A stretch of 64,000 nucleotides of DNA, from contig NZ_SZPR01000010.1 in assembly GCF_005280195.1 (NCBI RefSeq), positions 62,001 through 126,000 on the forward strand, written 5' to 3'. This document shows, one piece after another, positions 25,478 to 32,993 of the stretch. Source of the stretch: Streptomyces galbus. Its GTDB lineage: Bacteria; Actinomycetota; Actinomycetes; Streptomycetales; Streptomycetaceae. Position 1 is the first letter of the stretch. Every line of letters starts with the position of its first letter. The notes beneath the pieces are model-generated. The model had not been told where the DNA came from. It searched no databases and was given only the letters and a program-made list of their open reading frames with translations. The position numbers and the translations under genes are program-made.

Positions 25478-25891
25478 ATGTCCGCGACCGACCGCCACGA
25501 CACCGACCACCGCACGGACGCGGACCGCTACGAGGAAGCCGTCGGCCGCTACTTCGAGGCGTGGAACGCCCGCGAGCCTCAGGCCCTCGCCCGGGCCGTG
25601 GCGGCCGCCTGGGCCGTCGACGGGACCTACACCGACCCGCTGGCCGACGTCCGGGGGCACGAGCAGATCGGCGCGGCCGTCTCGGCCGCACACGCCGCCT
25701 TCCCGGGGTTCGTCTTCCGGCTCAGCGGGGCGGTCGACGGGCACCACGACACCGCGCGGTTCTCCTGGGAGCTGGTGAGCGAGGCCGACGGCGGCGCGCC
25801 GGTCGCCGGGTCCGATGTGATCACCCTGGACGGCGAGGGCCGCATCACGTCCGTCCTCGGCTTCCTCGACCGGGTGCCCGCGACGGGCTGA
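25478..25891 (+). CDS. SnoaL-like / NTF2-fold protein
   Basis: 137 residues. The pattern YEEAVGRYFEAWNAREPQALARAVAAAWAVDGTYTDPLADVRGHEQIG is typical of SnoaL-like cyclase or isomerase relatives: an alpha/beta cone with a central hydrophobic pocket. The later DVITLDGEGRITSVLGFLDR closes the sheet. Some such proteins are ketosteroid-isomerase-like enzymes, many are of unknown function, and no polyketide cluster is present here. ATG with a weak GGGGG site. Followed by a strong terminator. Confidence 0.88.
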   Translation: MSATDRHDTDHRTDADRYEEAVGRYFEAWNAREPQALARAVAAAWAVDGTYTDPLADVRGHEQIGAAVSAAHAAFPGFVFRLSGAVDGHHDTARFSWELVSEADGGAPVAGSDVITLDGEGRITSVLGFLDRVPATG

Positions 25892-25902
25892 GCGCCCCAC
25901 GA

Positions 25903-25941
25903 CGCTCGCGGGGGCCCGCACGGGGCGGGCCCCCGCGAGCG
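25903..25941. terminator. Bidirectional terminator after the SnoaL-like gene
   Basis: Perfect 17-bp stem (25903-25919 with 25925-25941) and a 5-base loop between the convergent SnoaL-like and aldo-keto reductase genes. One of the strongest hairpins in the window. Confidence 0.9.
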
Positions 25942-25987
25942 GAGGACGGGGGCGCGGGCGACCGGACGGTGCCCGCGCCGCGGCCGG

Positions 25988-26980
25988 TCAGCCGTTGATC
26001 ACCGCGTCGATCCGGGCGAGCTCCTCCGGCTCGAAGTCCAGGTTGGCCAGGGCGCCCACGCTGTCCTCGAGCTGGCGGGCGCTGCTCGCGCCGACCAGCG
26101 CGGAGGTGACCCGGCCGCCGCGCAGCACCCAGGCCAGGGCGAGCTGGGCCAGCGACTGGCCGCGGGCCTTGGCGAGGTCGTCCAGGGCGCGGAGCCTGGC
26201 CACCAGGTCCTCGGTCAGGGCGTCCGAGTTCAGGAACGGGCTGTCGCTCGCCGCGCGCGAGTCCTCGGGGATGCCGTCGAGGTAGCGGGCGGTGAGCACG
26301 CCCTGCTCCAGCGGGGAGTAGGCGATGGAGCCGACCCGCAGCTCGTCGAGGGTGTCGAGCAGGCCCTCGGTCTCGGGGCGGCGGTCGAGCATCGAGTAGC
26401 GCGGCTGGTGGATGAGCAGCGGGGTGCCCAGCTCGCCGAGGATGCGGGCGGCCTCCCTGGTCTGCTCGGCCGAGTAGTTGGAGACGCCGACGTAGAGGGC
26501 CTTGCCCTGCTGCACCGCCGAGTGCAGGGCGCCCATGGTCTCCTCCAGGGGCGTCTCGGGGTCGGGGCGGTGCGAGTAGAAGACGTCCACGTAGTCCAGG
26601 CCCAGCCGCTTCAGGCTCTGGTCCAGCGAGGACAGCACGTACTTGCGCGAGCCCCACTCGCCGTACGGGCCGGGCCACATCAGGTAGCCGGCCTTGGTGG
26701 AGATCACCAGCTCGTCGCGGTGGCGCGCGAAGTCGGTCTGCAGGAACCCGCCCAGCGCGGACTCGGCGGCGCCGGGCGGCGGGCCGTAGTTGTTCGCCAG
26801 GTCGAAGTGGGTGATGCCGAGATCGAAGGCGCGGCGCAGGATGGCCCGCTGGGTCTCGGCAGGGCGGTCCGGGCCGAAGTTGTGCCACAGGCCGAGCGAC
26901 AGCGCGGGGAGCTTCAGGCCACTGCGCCCGGTGCGCCGGTAGGGCATGTCCGCGTAACGGTCGGGGTGTGGGGTGTACAA
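25988..26980 (-). CDS. Aldo/keto reductase, YghZ / L-glyceraldehyde 3-phosphate reductase type
   Basis: 330 residues. Near-identity of long segments to E. coli YghZ is evident: SLGLWHNFG near residue 25, DLANNYGPPPG (catalytic Asp and Tyr), STKAGYLMWPGPYG (Lys) and YVDVFYSHRPD (His). The enzyme reduces L-glyceraldehyde 3-phosphate or methylglyoxal with NADPH in the E. coli family. The TTG at 26980 is proposed as start because GGAG lies six bases upstream and the resulting N-terminus (xYTPHPDRYADMPYRR) matches YghZ; an in-frame ATG at 26946 is the next choice. Divergent from a LysR gene, its likely regulator. Confidence 0.9.
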   Translation of the reverse strand: MYTPHPDRYADMPYRRTGRSGLKLPALSLGLWHNFGPDRPAETQRAILRRAFDLGITHFDLANNYGPPPGAAESALGGFLQTDFARHRDELVISTKAGYLMWPGPYGEWGSRKYVLSSLDQSLKRLGLDYVDVFYSHRPDPETPLEETMGALHSAVQQGKALYVGVSNYSAEQTREAARILGELGTPLLIHQPRYSMLDRRPETEGLLDTLDELRVGSIAYSPLEQGVLTARYLDGIPEDSRAASDSPFLNSDALTEDLVARLRALDDLAKARGQSLAQLALAWVLRGGRVTSALVGASSARQLEDSVGALANLDFEPEELARIDAVING

Positions 26981-27095
26981 CGCGACTCCATGGCTCTTCG
27001 GGGAGGGGTGGGACTGCCTACCCACTCTCGCGCGGCCTGCGGGCAGTGGTCCAACAGAAGAATCCGATGGAATTCAGCGGATAGGCTTCTCAATC

Positions 27096-27977
27096 ATGGA
27101 ACTGCGCCACCTCCAGCACTTCGTCGCGGTCGCCGAGGACCAGCACTTCACCCGGGCCGCCGAACGCCTGATGGTCTCCCAGTCGGGCCTGTCGGCGTCG
27201 ATCCGCGCGCTCGAGCGGGAGCTGCGGGCGCCGCTGTTCGTGCGCACCACCCGCCGGGTGACGCTGACGGAGGCGGGGCGGGCGCTGCTCGGCGAGGCCG
27301 AGCGCATCCTGGCGCAGGTGCGCGCGGCGCACGAGGCGGTGGCCGCGGTGCAGGGCGTGCTGCGCGGGACGCTCGCGCTCGGCACCGAGCAGTGCATCGC
27401 GGGCGTGCACGTGGCGGGCCTGCTGGCCGCGTTCCGCCGGCGCCACCCGGACGTGGAGATCCGGCTGCGCCAGTACGGCTCGGGCACGCTCGCCGAGGAG
27501 GTCGCGGCCGGGCGCCTGGACCTGGCCTTCGCCTACCGCACCCAGGCCGACACCGACCAGTTGCGTTCGGCGTCGCTGACCACCGAGCCGATGTACGTGC
27601 TGTGCCACCCCGAGCACCACCTCGCGGGGGCGGCGGCGCTCACGCCGGAGGACATCGCCGGGGAGGTGTTCGTCGACTTCCACCCGGACTTCGGGCCGCG
27701 CCGCGCCACCGACGCGGCGTTCGCCGAGACGGGCGTACGGCGCACCGTCGCCCTGGAGGTCAACGACGTGCACAGCCTGCTCGACCTGGTGGACGAGAAC
27801 CTCGGGATCGCCGTCGTCCCCCGCCACTTCCGGCACAAGCGGGAGGCGCTCACCGCGCTGCCGCTGAAGGGCACCGCCGAGGCGGCCTACGAGACGGTCG
27901 CGCTGCTGCCGCCGCACCGGGCCACCAGCCCGGCGGCCAGGGCCCTGATGACCCTGCTGGAGACGGGCGGCGAGTGA
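27096..27977 (+). CDS. LysR-family transcriptional regulator
   Basis: 293 residues. The winged helix-turn-helix is at residues 1-60 (MELRHLQHFVAVAEDQHFTRAAERLMVSQSGLSASIRALE), and the effector-binding domain is at about 90-290, with a GTLALG start and DLVDENLGIAVVPRHF near the end. LysR proteins usually regulate the divergent gene, here the YghZ-like reductase, 115 bases away. The effector is not known. The end is followed by a GC-rich stretch with short tandem repeats. Confidence 0.92.
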   Translation: MELRHLQHFVAVAEDQHFTRAAERLMVSQSGLSASIRALERELRAPLFVRTTRRVTLTEAGRALLGEAERILAQVRAAHEAVAAVQGVLRGTLALGTEQCIAGVHVAGLLAAFRRRHPDVEIRLRQYGSGTLAEEVAAGRLDLAFAYRTQADTDQLRSASLTTEPMYVLCHPEHHLAGAAALTPEDIAGEVFVDFHPDFGPRRATDAAFAETGVRRTVALEVNDVHSLLDLVDENLGIAVVPRHFRHKREALTALPLKGTAEAAYETVALLPPHRATSPAARALMTLLETGGE

Positions 27978-28071
27978 CCCGCGGTCCAGGGGCCGGGGCC
28001 GAGGGGGCCGGGCCGAGGGGGCCGGCACCGGACGCGGGTCCGGTGTCCGGTTACCGCCCCGAGGCCCTGGG

Positions 28072-28101
28072 CCCTGCGCCCTGACCCTGCGCCCTGACCC
28101 T
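28072..28101. repeat. Short tandem repeat, 13-bp unit
   Basis: Two perfect copies of a 13-base unit (CCCTGCGCCCTGA) followed by partial CCCTGGG copies, in the 203-base gap after the LysR gene. Related CCCTG units extend over about 28063-28127. No gene is seen here. Confidence 0.75.
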
Positions 28102-28180
28102 GGGCCCTCGGCCCTGGTCTCTGACCCCCGTCCGTCCGGAACGGGCGGCGCGGGAGCGACGGCTGCGCCATGGTGGACCC

Positions 28181-28696
28181 ATGCATGTGAAGGACATCCT
28201 CATCGACGGCTACGGCCGCATCCGGGAAGAAGTCCATGCGGCGGTCGACGGCCTCGACCCCGACGACCTCAACGCCCGCCCGACCCCCGAGACCAACTCC
28301 GTCGCCTGGCTGGTCTGGCACCTCACCCGCGTCCAGGACGACCACCTGGCCGACGCCTTCGGGCTCGACCAGGTGTGGCTGGGCCAGGACTGGCAGAAAC
28401 GGTTCGGCCTGGACCTGCCGCCCCGGGACATCGGCTACGGCCACAGCCCGGCCCAGGTCGCCAAGGTCCGGGTCGACTCGGTCGACCTGCTCACCGGCTA
28501 CTACGACGCCGTCCACGAACAGTCGCTCCGGGCGCTGCGCGGGGTCGGCGCGGCGGACCTCGACCGGGTCGTGGACCGGCGTTGGGACCCGCCGGTCACC
28601 CTCGGGGTGCGGCTGGTGAGCGTCCTGTCCGACGACCTCCAGCACGCCGGACAGGCGGCCTACGTCCGCGGACTGCTTCAGAGCGCCGCGGAGTAA
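28181..28696 (+). CDS. DinB-fold mycothiol-dependent transferase-like protein (DUF664)
   Basis: 171 residues. A four-helix bundle with the family's three metal-type His: WHLTR near residue 47, and [14 protein letters not shown] at about 155 near the C-terminus, with a central RDIGYGH (about 87). Proteins of this type are mycothiol S-transferases or related DinB metal enzymes that use mycothiol, the main actinobacterial thiol, for detoxification. ATG at 28181. The gene overlaps the 3' end of the convergent adenosine deaminase gene by 19 bases. Confidence 0.85.
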   Translation: MHVKDILIDGYGRIREEVHAAVDGLDPDDLNARPTPETNSVAWLVWHLTRVQDDHLADAFGLDQVWLGQDWQKRFGLDLPPRDIGYGHSPAQVAKVRVDSVDLLTGYYDAVHEQSLRALRGVGAADLDRVVDRRWDPPVTLGVRLVSVLSDDLQHAGQAAYVRGLLQSAAE

Positions 28697-29748
28697 CCCG
28701 GCAGGACGACGTCCTCGATCAGGGCCCTGCGCTCGTCGAACGGGAGGAACGCGCTCTTGACCGCGTTCACCGTGACCGTGCGCAGGTCCTCCACCGTCCA
28801 GCCCGCCTCCTCGACCAGCAGGGACATCTCCCGGGTCATCGTCGTGCCGGAGACCAGCCGGTTGTCGGTGTTGAGGGTGACCCGGAAGCCGAGGTCCCTG
28901 AGCGCGGTGATCGGGTGGGTGGCGATGGAGTCGGCCGCGCCGGTCTGCAGGTTGGAGGTGGGGCACATCTCCAGCGCGATCCGGCGGTCGCGGATCCAGC
29001 CGGCCAGGCGGCCGAGCTTGCCGTCCACGATGTCCTCGGTCAGGCGCACGCCGTGCCCGATGCGCTGGGCGCCGCACACCTGGACCGCCTGGTGGATGCT
29101 GGGCAGGCCGTGCGCCTCGCCGGCGTGGATGGTGAAGGGCACGCTCTCGCGGCGCAGGTGCTCGAACGCCGCCAGGTGGTCGGCGGGCGGGAAGCCGTCC
29201 TCGGCGCCCGCGATGTCGAAGCCGACGACACCCGCGTCGCGGAAGGCCACGGCCAGGTCGGCGGCCTCCCGGACCCGGTCGAACATCCGCATGCCGCACA
29301 GCAGCGTGCCGACCCGGACGGGCGTACCGGCGGCGGCGGCCCTGGCCATGCCGGCCGCGAGTCCCTCCTGGACGGTCTCGACGACCTCACTGAGGGTCAG
29401 GCCGCCGTTCAGCATCAGCTCGGGGGCGTAGCGGACCTCGCCGTAGACGACGCCGTCGGCTGCCAGGTCGAGGACGTACTCCTCGGCGGTGCGCAGCAGG
29501 CCCTCGCGGGTCTGCATCACGGCGAGGGTGTGCTCGAAGGTGGCGATGTAGCGGACCAGGTCGCCCGAGGTGGCGGCCTCGACGTACCAGGCGGCCAGCT
29601 CGTCGGGGTCGGTGGTGGGCAGCGTGTGCCCGGCCTCCGCGGCGAGCTCGACGACCGTGGCGGGGCGCAGGCCGCCGTCGAGGTGGTCGTGCAGGACGGC
29701 CTTGGGGAGCCGGCGGAGGGTGTCGGTGTCGACGCGGGGGGCGGTCAT
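28678..29748 (-). CDS. add: Adenosine deaminase
   Basis: 356 residues, zinc TIM barrel converting adenosine to inosine in purine salvage. Metal ligands: LHDHLDG (His-x-His near residue 20), TIHAGEAHG (His near 210, catalytic Glu near 213), GHGV (catalytic His near 233) and NTDNR (Asp near 292). The last motif has Asn where many ADA proteins have a second Asp (SLNTDDP), a form also seen in other actinobacterial deaminases. ATG start at 29748. The end overlaps the convergent gene by 19 bases; the VOC gene follows at its 5' side on the same strand. Confidence 0.93.
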   Translation of the reverse strand: MTAPRVDTDTLRRLPKAVLHDHLDGGLRPATVVELAAEAGHTLPTTDPDELAAWYVEAATSGDLVRYIATFEHTLAVMQTREGLLRTAEEYVLDLAADGVVYGEVRYAPELMLNGGLTLSEVVETVQEGLAAGMARAAAAGTPVRVGTLLCGMRMFDRVREAADLAVAFRDAGVVGFDIAGAEDGFPPADHLAAFEHLRRESVPFTIHAGEAHGLPSIHQAVQVCGAQRIGHGVRLTEDIVDGKLGRLAGWIRDRRIALEMCPTSNLQTGAADSIATHPITALRDLGFRVTLNTDNRLVSGTTMTREMSLLVEEAGWTVEDLRTVTVNAVKSAFLPFDERRALIEDVVLPGYSAAL

Positions 29749-29794
29749 GGGTGTGGTTCCTCGGCGCAGGGGTGGATCGGGAAACGGGTGGGTC

Positions 29795-30193
29795 TCAGGC
29801 GGCGGCCGGCTGGAGGAGGTCCCAGCGGTTGCCGTACAGGTCCTGGAAGACGGCGACGGAGCCGTAGGGCTCGTGGCGCGGCTCCTCCAGGAAGGTCACG
29901 CCCGCGGCGAGCATCCGCGCGTGGTCGCGGGCGAAGTCGTCGGTGTGCAGGAAGAACCCGACCCGCCCGCCGGTCTGGTCGCCGACGCGGGCGCGCTGGG
30001 CGTCGTCCTTGGCGCGGGCCAGGAGCAGTCCGGTGCCCCCGGACGCGGGGGCGCCCGGCTCGACGACGACCCAGCGGGAGCCGTCGGGACGCGGCTCGTC
30101 CTCGGCGAGCCGGAACCCGAGGGCCCCGGTGTAGAAGCGGATCGCCTCGTCGTAGTCGTCGACGACGAGGGTGACCAGGGCGACGCGTCTCAT
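29795..30193 (-). CDS. VOC (glyoxalase/bleomycin-resistance) family protein
   Basis: 132 residues forming a single VOC fold: [24 protein letters not shown] at the start, [13 protein letters not shown] in the middle, and [20 protein letters not shown] at the end, where the Glu of metal-dependent members is replaced by Asp/Leu. Likely a ligand-binding or degenerate lactoylglutathione lyase-like protein. ATG at 30193. Its upstream region is unusually AT-rich and contains the TACGT-AAA-ACGTA repeat at 30232. It lies 46 bases upstream of add on the same strand, possibly cotranscribed. Confidence 0.88.
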   Translation of the reverse strand: MRRVALVTLVVDDYDEAIRFYTGALGFRLAEDEPRPDGSRWVVVEPGAPASGGTGLLLARAKDDAQRARVGDQTGGRVGFFLHTDDFARDHARMLAAGVTFLEEPRHEPYGSVAVFQDLYGNRWDLLQPAAA

Positions 30194-30231
30194 CGGAGCC
30201 TTTCGGGTGGGCGGATCGGTCGGTGAGGTTA

Positions 30232-30244
30232 TACGTAAAACGTA
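30232..30244 (-). promoter_or_regulatory. AT-rich inverted repeat upstream of VOC/add
   Basis: TACGT-AAA-ACGTA, 5-bp arms and 3-base spacer, 39 bases upstream of the VOC ATG, inside the most AT-rich stretch nearby. On the leftward strand it includes a TATAAC-like -10 element. Operator or promoter. Confidence 0.5.
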
Positions 30245-30280
30245 CGGGACGCCAATCCCTTCCGCGAGCGGCCCCGCCGG

Positions 30281-30318
30281 GGCCCGCCGCCCGGCCGCGG
30301 AGGGTCGGGCGGCGGGCC
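30281..30318. terminator. Hairpin terminator of the peptide-sigma operon
   Basis: Perfect 13-bp stem (30281-30293 with 30306-30318) and a 12-base loop, ending 12 bases beyond the stop of the leftward hypothetical gene (stop at 30330). Confidence 0.8.
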
Positions 30319-30329
30319 GTCCGTGCGGT

Positions 30330-31193
30330 TCAGCAGGCCACCGTCTCCTCGCACTCGCGCAGGGCCTCCCGGACGGCGCGGCTCCAGTGCCGGGTGGGGC
30401 ACGGGGAGGCGGAGGAGAAGGTGTGGACGGCCGGTTCGCGGCGGGCGGGCAGGGCGCCGTCACGGGTGCGGCGCCGCTCGCGGGCGGGCGGCGCGCCGTG
30501 GGCGGCGGCCTCCTCGACGATCTCGGCCAGGTCCCCGTCCGGGAGGGGCAGCTCCAGGTCGTCGTCGACGAAGCCGACCACGGCGGGGACGTACTCGACC
30601 AGCGCCCGCAGCGCCTCGGGCAGTCCGCGCCGGCCGCGCCGCAGGGCGGTGAGCACGTGCAGGGCGGTGGCGATCTCCAGCTCGGTGGCCTCCCGGCTCA
30701 GGGTGGCCGGGGTGATCTCGGTGTGCCGCAGCCACCAGTCGGCCTGCCGGTCCTCGCCCTGGGACCGGTGGTGGAGGTAGAGGCAGTACGAGGAGACCGG
30801 GTCGGCGGCGCCGGCGGCGTACTGCCACCAGAAGCGGGCGCTGTCCTCGCAGCCGGCGAGGTGGAGGATGCCGCCGAGGGTGCGGGCCCCGGACGGCTCG
30901 GGGAGCTGGCTGCCGAGGAAGGCGCCGAGCCCCTTCAGCGCGCCGGGCCGGCTCAGCAGCGCCTCGCACAGGGCCCGCAGGTCCCGGGCGGCGGGGTGGT
31001 TCTCCCGCGGGACCGGGGGCGGGGCGGGGCACGGCCGGGCGCGGGCCCCGGGGTCACCGGTCCTGCGTGCCGCGACCCGGGCGGCGATGCGTGCCTCGGC
31101 GGCCTCGACGTCCGCGCGGGTGTAGGGCGCGGTGGGCACCAGTCGGGCGCGGGCCAGCAGGGCATCCAGGTCGCTCGCGGTACCGAAGGTCAT
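30330..31193 (-). CDS. Sigma-coupled hypothetical protein, TPR-like
   Basis: 287 residues, family not recognised. The centre (about 85-165) reads as helical repeats: GGILHLAGCEDSARFWWQYAAGAADPVSSYCLYLHHRSQGEDRQADWWLRHTEI, similar to Sel1 or TPR arrays, and a second helical region covers LEIATALHVLTALRRG. The last 100 residues are acidic and then Arg-rich with Cys near the end (CECEE-like ...REALRECEETVAC). Its ATG overlaps the stop of the sigma factor gene (ATGA, 31190-31193), so production is translationally coupled. Possibly an anti-sigma factor or effector, but no zinc-binding HxxxCxxC motif is visible. Confidence 0.75.
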   Translation of the reverse strand: MTFGTASDLDALLARARLVPTAPYTRADVEAAEARIAARVAARRTGDPGARARPCPAPPPVPRENHPAARDLRALCEALLSRPGALKGLGAFLGSQLPEPSGARTLGGILHLAGCEDSARFWWQYAAGAADPVSSYCLYLHHRSQGEDRQADWWLRHTEITPATLSREATELEIATALHVLTALRRGRRGLPEALRALVEYVPAVVGFVDDDLELPLPDGDLAEIVEEAAAHGAPPARERRRTRDGALPARREPAVHTFSSASPCPTRHWSRAVREALRECEETVAC

Positions 31194-31759
31194 GACCGCT
31201 CCTCCTCCTCGGCGCTCGTCGTGTAGATCTCCCGCAGTCGCTGTCGGGCATAGCGTTCGTGGGAGCGCACGCCGGCTTCGGTGATGCCGAGGTGGAACGC
31301 CACCTCGGCGATGCTGTAGCCCTCGCAGTAGCGCAGCCGGACGATGTCCTGCTGGCGCTCGGACAGGGCGGCGATGGCGCGGAACAGCCGCAGGTTCTGC
31401 TCGATCACCTCGAAGGCGTCCTCGGCCTCGTGCAGGGTCACGGTCTCGAAGACCGCGGTGTCCATCACCGTGGCCCGGCGGCCGCGGGCCCGGGCGTGGT
31501 CGATGACGCGGTTCCGCACGACCCGCCAGGCGTAGGCGGCGGGGTTCTCGGCGCGGAGTATCTGCGGCCACTCCTCGGCGAGCTGGACGAACGCGTCGTC
31601 GACGGCGTCCTCGGCGTCCGCGCGGCTGCGCAGCCAGCGCTCGGCCTCCCGGACGTAGCGCGGCCGGTGCATCTGGTGGAAGGCGGCGAAGTCCAAGGGA
31701 AGCTTCTCCGGCGCCCGCGGATGGCCGGCCGGGCCTGGCGCCGACTCCTCGCGCGTCAC
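31190..31759 (-). CDS. ECF-type RNA polymerase sigma factor
   Basis: 189 residues. Region 2 covers about 28-95 (EAERWLRSRADAEDAVDDAFVQLAEEW, then AAYAWRVVRNRVIDHARARGRR), and region 4 about 130-180 (LSERQQDIVRLRYCEGYSIAEVAFHLGITEAGVRSHERYARQRL). It should recruit RNA polymerase to a specific promoter set. No anti-sigma gene with a standard zinc motif is adjacent; instead it is sandwiched between a 54-residue ORF upstream and a hypothetical gene downstream, with 4-base overlaps at both ends, so translation of all three is coupled. GTG start. Confidence 0.9.
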   Translation of the reverse strand: MTREESAPGPAGHPRAPEKLPLDFAAFHQMHRPRYVREAERWLRSRADAEDAVDDAFVQLAEEWPQILRAENPAAYAWRVVRNRVIDHARARGRRATVMDTAVFETVTLHEAEDAFEVIEQNLRLFRAIAALSERQQDIVRLRYCEGYSIAEVAFHLGITEAGVRSHERYARQRLREIYTTSAEEEERS

Positions 31760-31920
31760 CTCTCGCCCCCCGGGAGACGGTGGTCCATCTCTCGGACGCC
31801 CACCCGCACGAGTGCGGCCACGACCCGGCGTGCGAGGGCGACGACGCCGGGTCCGAAGACCCGCAGGGCGATCAAGGACAGCGCCACGTCGCGGGCGAAC
31901 TGTTCTAACTGGTCGGTCAC
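31756..31920 (-). CDS. 54-residue hydrophobic/amphipathic peptide upstream of the sigma factor
   Basis: Starts at GTG 31920 with GAAGGG four bases upstream and ends in TGA at 31756, overlapping the sigma GTG by four bases (GTGA). Its central part (DVALSLIALRVFGPGVVALARRVVAALVRVG) is hydrophobic with regularly spaced Arg, like a membrane-binding or sigma-binding helix pair. The start-proximal MTDQLEQF and the C-terminal REMDHRLPGGER are polar. The perfect overlap and good ribosome site argue it is expressed. It may be an anti-sigma peptide, a sensor or a leader controlling sigma translation; no family is recognised. Confidence 0.65.
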   Translation of the reverse strand: MTDQLEQFARDVALSLIALRVFGPGVVALARRVVAALVRVGVREMDHRLPGGER

Positions 31921-32108
31921 GGACCCTTCGGTCCTCTCACTGGCTGGTCGGGGCCCAGGAGCCCCGGAAGGCGACGGTCGCACCCTCTGCCCCCACGGCG
32001 TCCGGCGGCGGCGATTCGTGCAGACCCGGTTCGAAAGTCCATCGGGTTTGGCCGATTCTGACTAGGACTCCTGTCCTCCTGGACCAAGTGCCGTGGCTTT
32101 TCCGTCGC

Positions 32109-32447
32109 TCAGGTGACTACTCGTGACCGTTCGTTCGCGGGGACGGCCGACTCGGCCCCCCGACGGTCCCGCAGCCCCCGGACGGACCGCCCGCGGAGCC
32201 GTGGTCGCCCGGCAGCGCAGGGCCGGCCGGCCGGGTCCCCGCGGGGCTCGTCCGGCATCGGCTCCGCCAGGAGCCGCCCACGGCGCACGGCCTTCGAGCA
32301 CAGTTCGTGGTCGCCTGTGCACCCCTCCGTGAAGACGAGGCGGACGACGGCGAGCCGGCCCGCCAGGCCGGCGTCGCGGGGCGCGCGGTACGCGCCGCGG
32401 GCGTCGCGGATCTCCACTTTGGCGCGAACCATTCGCTGCCCCGTCAT
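32109..32447 (-). CDS. Possible small hypothetical protein
   Basis: 112 codons on the leftward strand in an otherwise gene-less 560-base region (31984-32543). The first 70 codons have strongly G/C third positions, the last 40 are Arg/Gly-rich and less convincing, with weak codon bias (CGA, CCA, GTA). Content: VEIRDARGAYRAPRDAG, LAVVRLVFTEGCTGDHELC. The gene might be shorter or spurious. Confidence 0.35.
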   Translation of the reverse strand: MTGQRMVRAKVEIRDARGAYRAPRDAGLAGRLAVVRLVFTEGCTGDHELCSKAVRRGRLLAEPMPDEPRGDPAGRPCAAGRPRLRGRSVRGLRDRRGAESAVPANERSRVVT

Positions 32448-32543
32448 GGTCCCGGAGACCGGGAAGGCGCGCGGGAACCACCCGGTGCCCGGGCCGCCGA
32501 GCCGCCGCAGGGCGAGGCCCGCCCGCGGCTGCGGGGCGAGGCT

Positions 32544-32894
32544 TCAGTGGTCGGCGGTGAAGGGGCGCACCTCGATGGGGAGCGTGGTGGCCAGGGCGGC
32601 CTTCCTGCCCCACTCCAGGGCCGCGTCCAGGTCGGCGGCCTGGATCAGGCAGAGCCCGCCCAGGTACTCCTTGCCCTCCGCGTAGGGCCCGTCGGTCCTC
32701 AGCACGTCGCCGTCCCGGGGGCGCAGCGTCGTGGCGCTCTCCGGTCCGGCCAGCCCGCCGGCGAACACCCAGGCCCCGGCGTCCCGCAGCTCCTGGTTGA
32801 ACGCCTCGACGTCGGCGACGATCCCGGCCAGCGCCTCGGGCGCGGGCGGCTGCCCTCCGGTCGGCTGGACCACACTGAGCAGGTAGTACGTCAA
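32544..32894 (-). CDS. YCII-related / DGPF-domain protein
   Basis: 116 residues. The DGPYAEGKEYLGGLCLIQAADLDAALEWGRK segment (about 68-98) is the DGPF signature of the YciI-like group, often linked to sigma factors of the SigJ/ECF type or to oxidative functions. Here it starts at TTG 32894 with GAGGAGG six bases upstream, since the GTC before it is not a start. Enzymatic role unknown. Divergent from the acyl-CoA dehydrogenase-like gene. Confidence 0.87.
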   Translation of the reverse strand: MTYYLLSVVQPTGGQPPAPEALAGIVADVEAFNQELRDAGAWVFAGGLAGPESATTLRPRDGDVLRTDGPYAEGKEYLGGLCLIQAADLDAALEWGRKAALATTLPIEVRPFTADH

Positions 32895-32993
32895 GACGGC
32901 CTCCTCGGCCTCGTGGGGGTGGTTCCACCTCCTACACGAACGGCGCTCCCCCGGATCGACACCCACGCCCCGGAACCAGGAAAAATCTCGTCC

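Noticed and set aside
28060..28130. CRISPR-like array
   Set aside because: Repeat unit is 13 bp with no unique spacers; simple slippage tract.
32020..32060. GGTTCGAAA resembling a tRNA T-loop
   Set aside because: Flanking bases do not pair into T or acceptor stems and no anticodon arm is present.
31984..32543. Open frames on both strands in the gap after the peptide-sigma operon
   Set aside because: Only 32109-32447 on the - strand has a coding-like third position over part of its length, and it is listed with low confidence; the rest is compositional.
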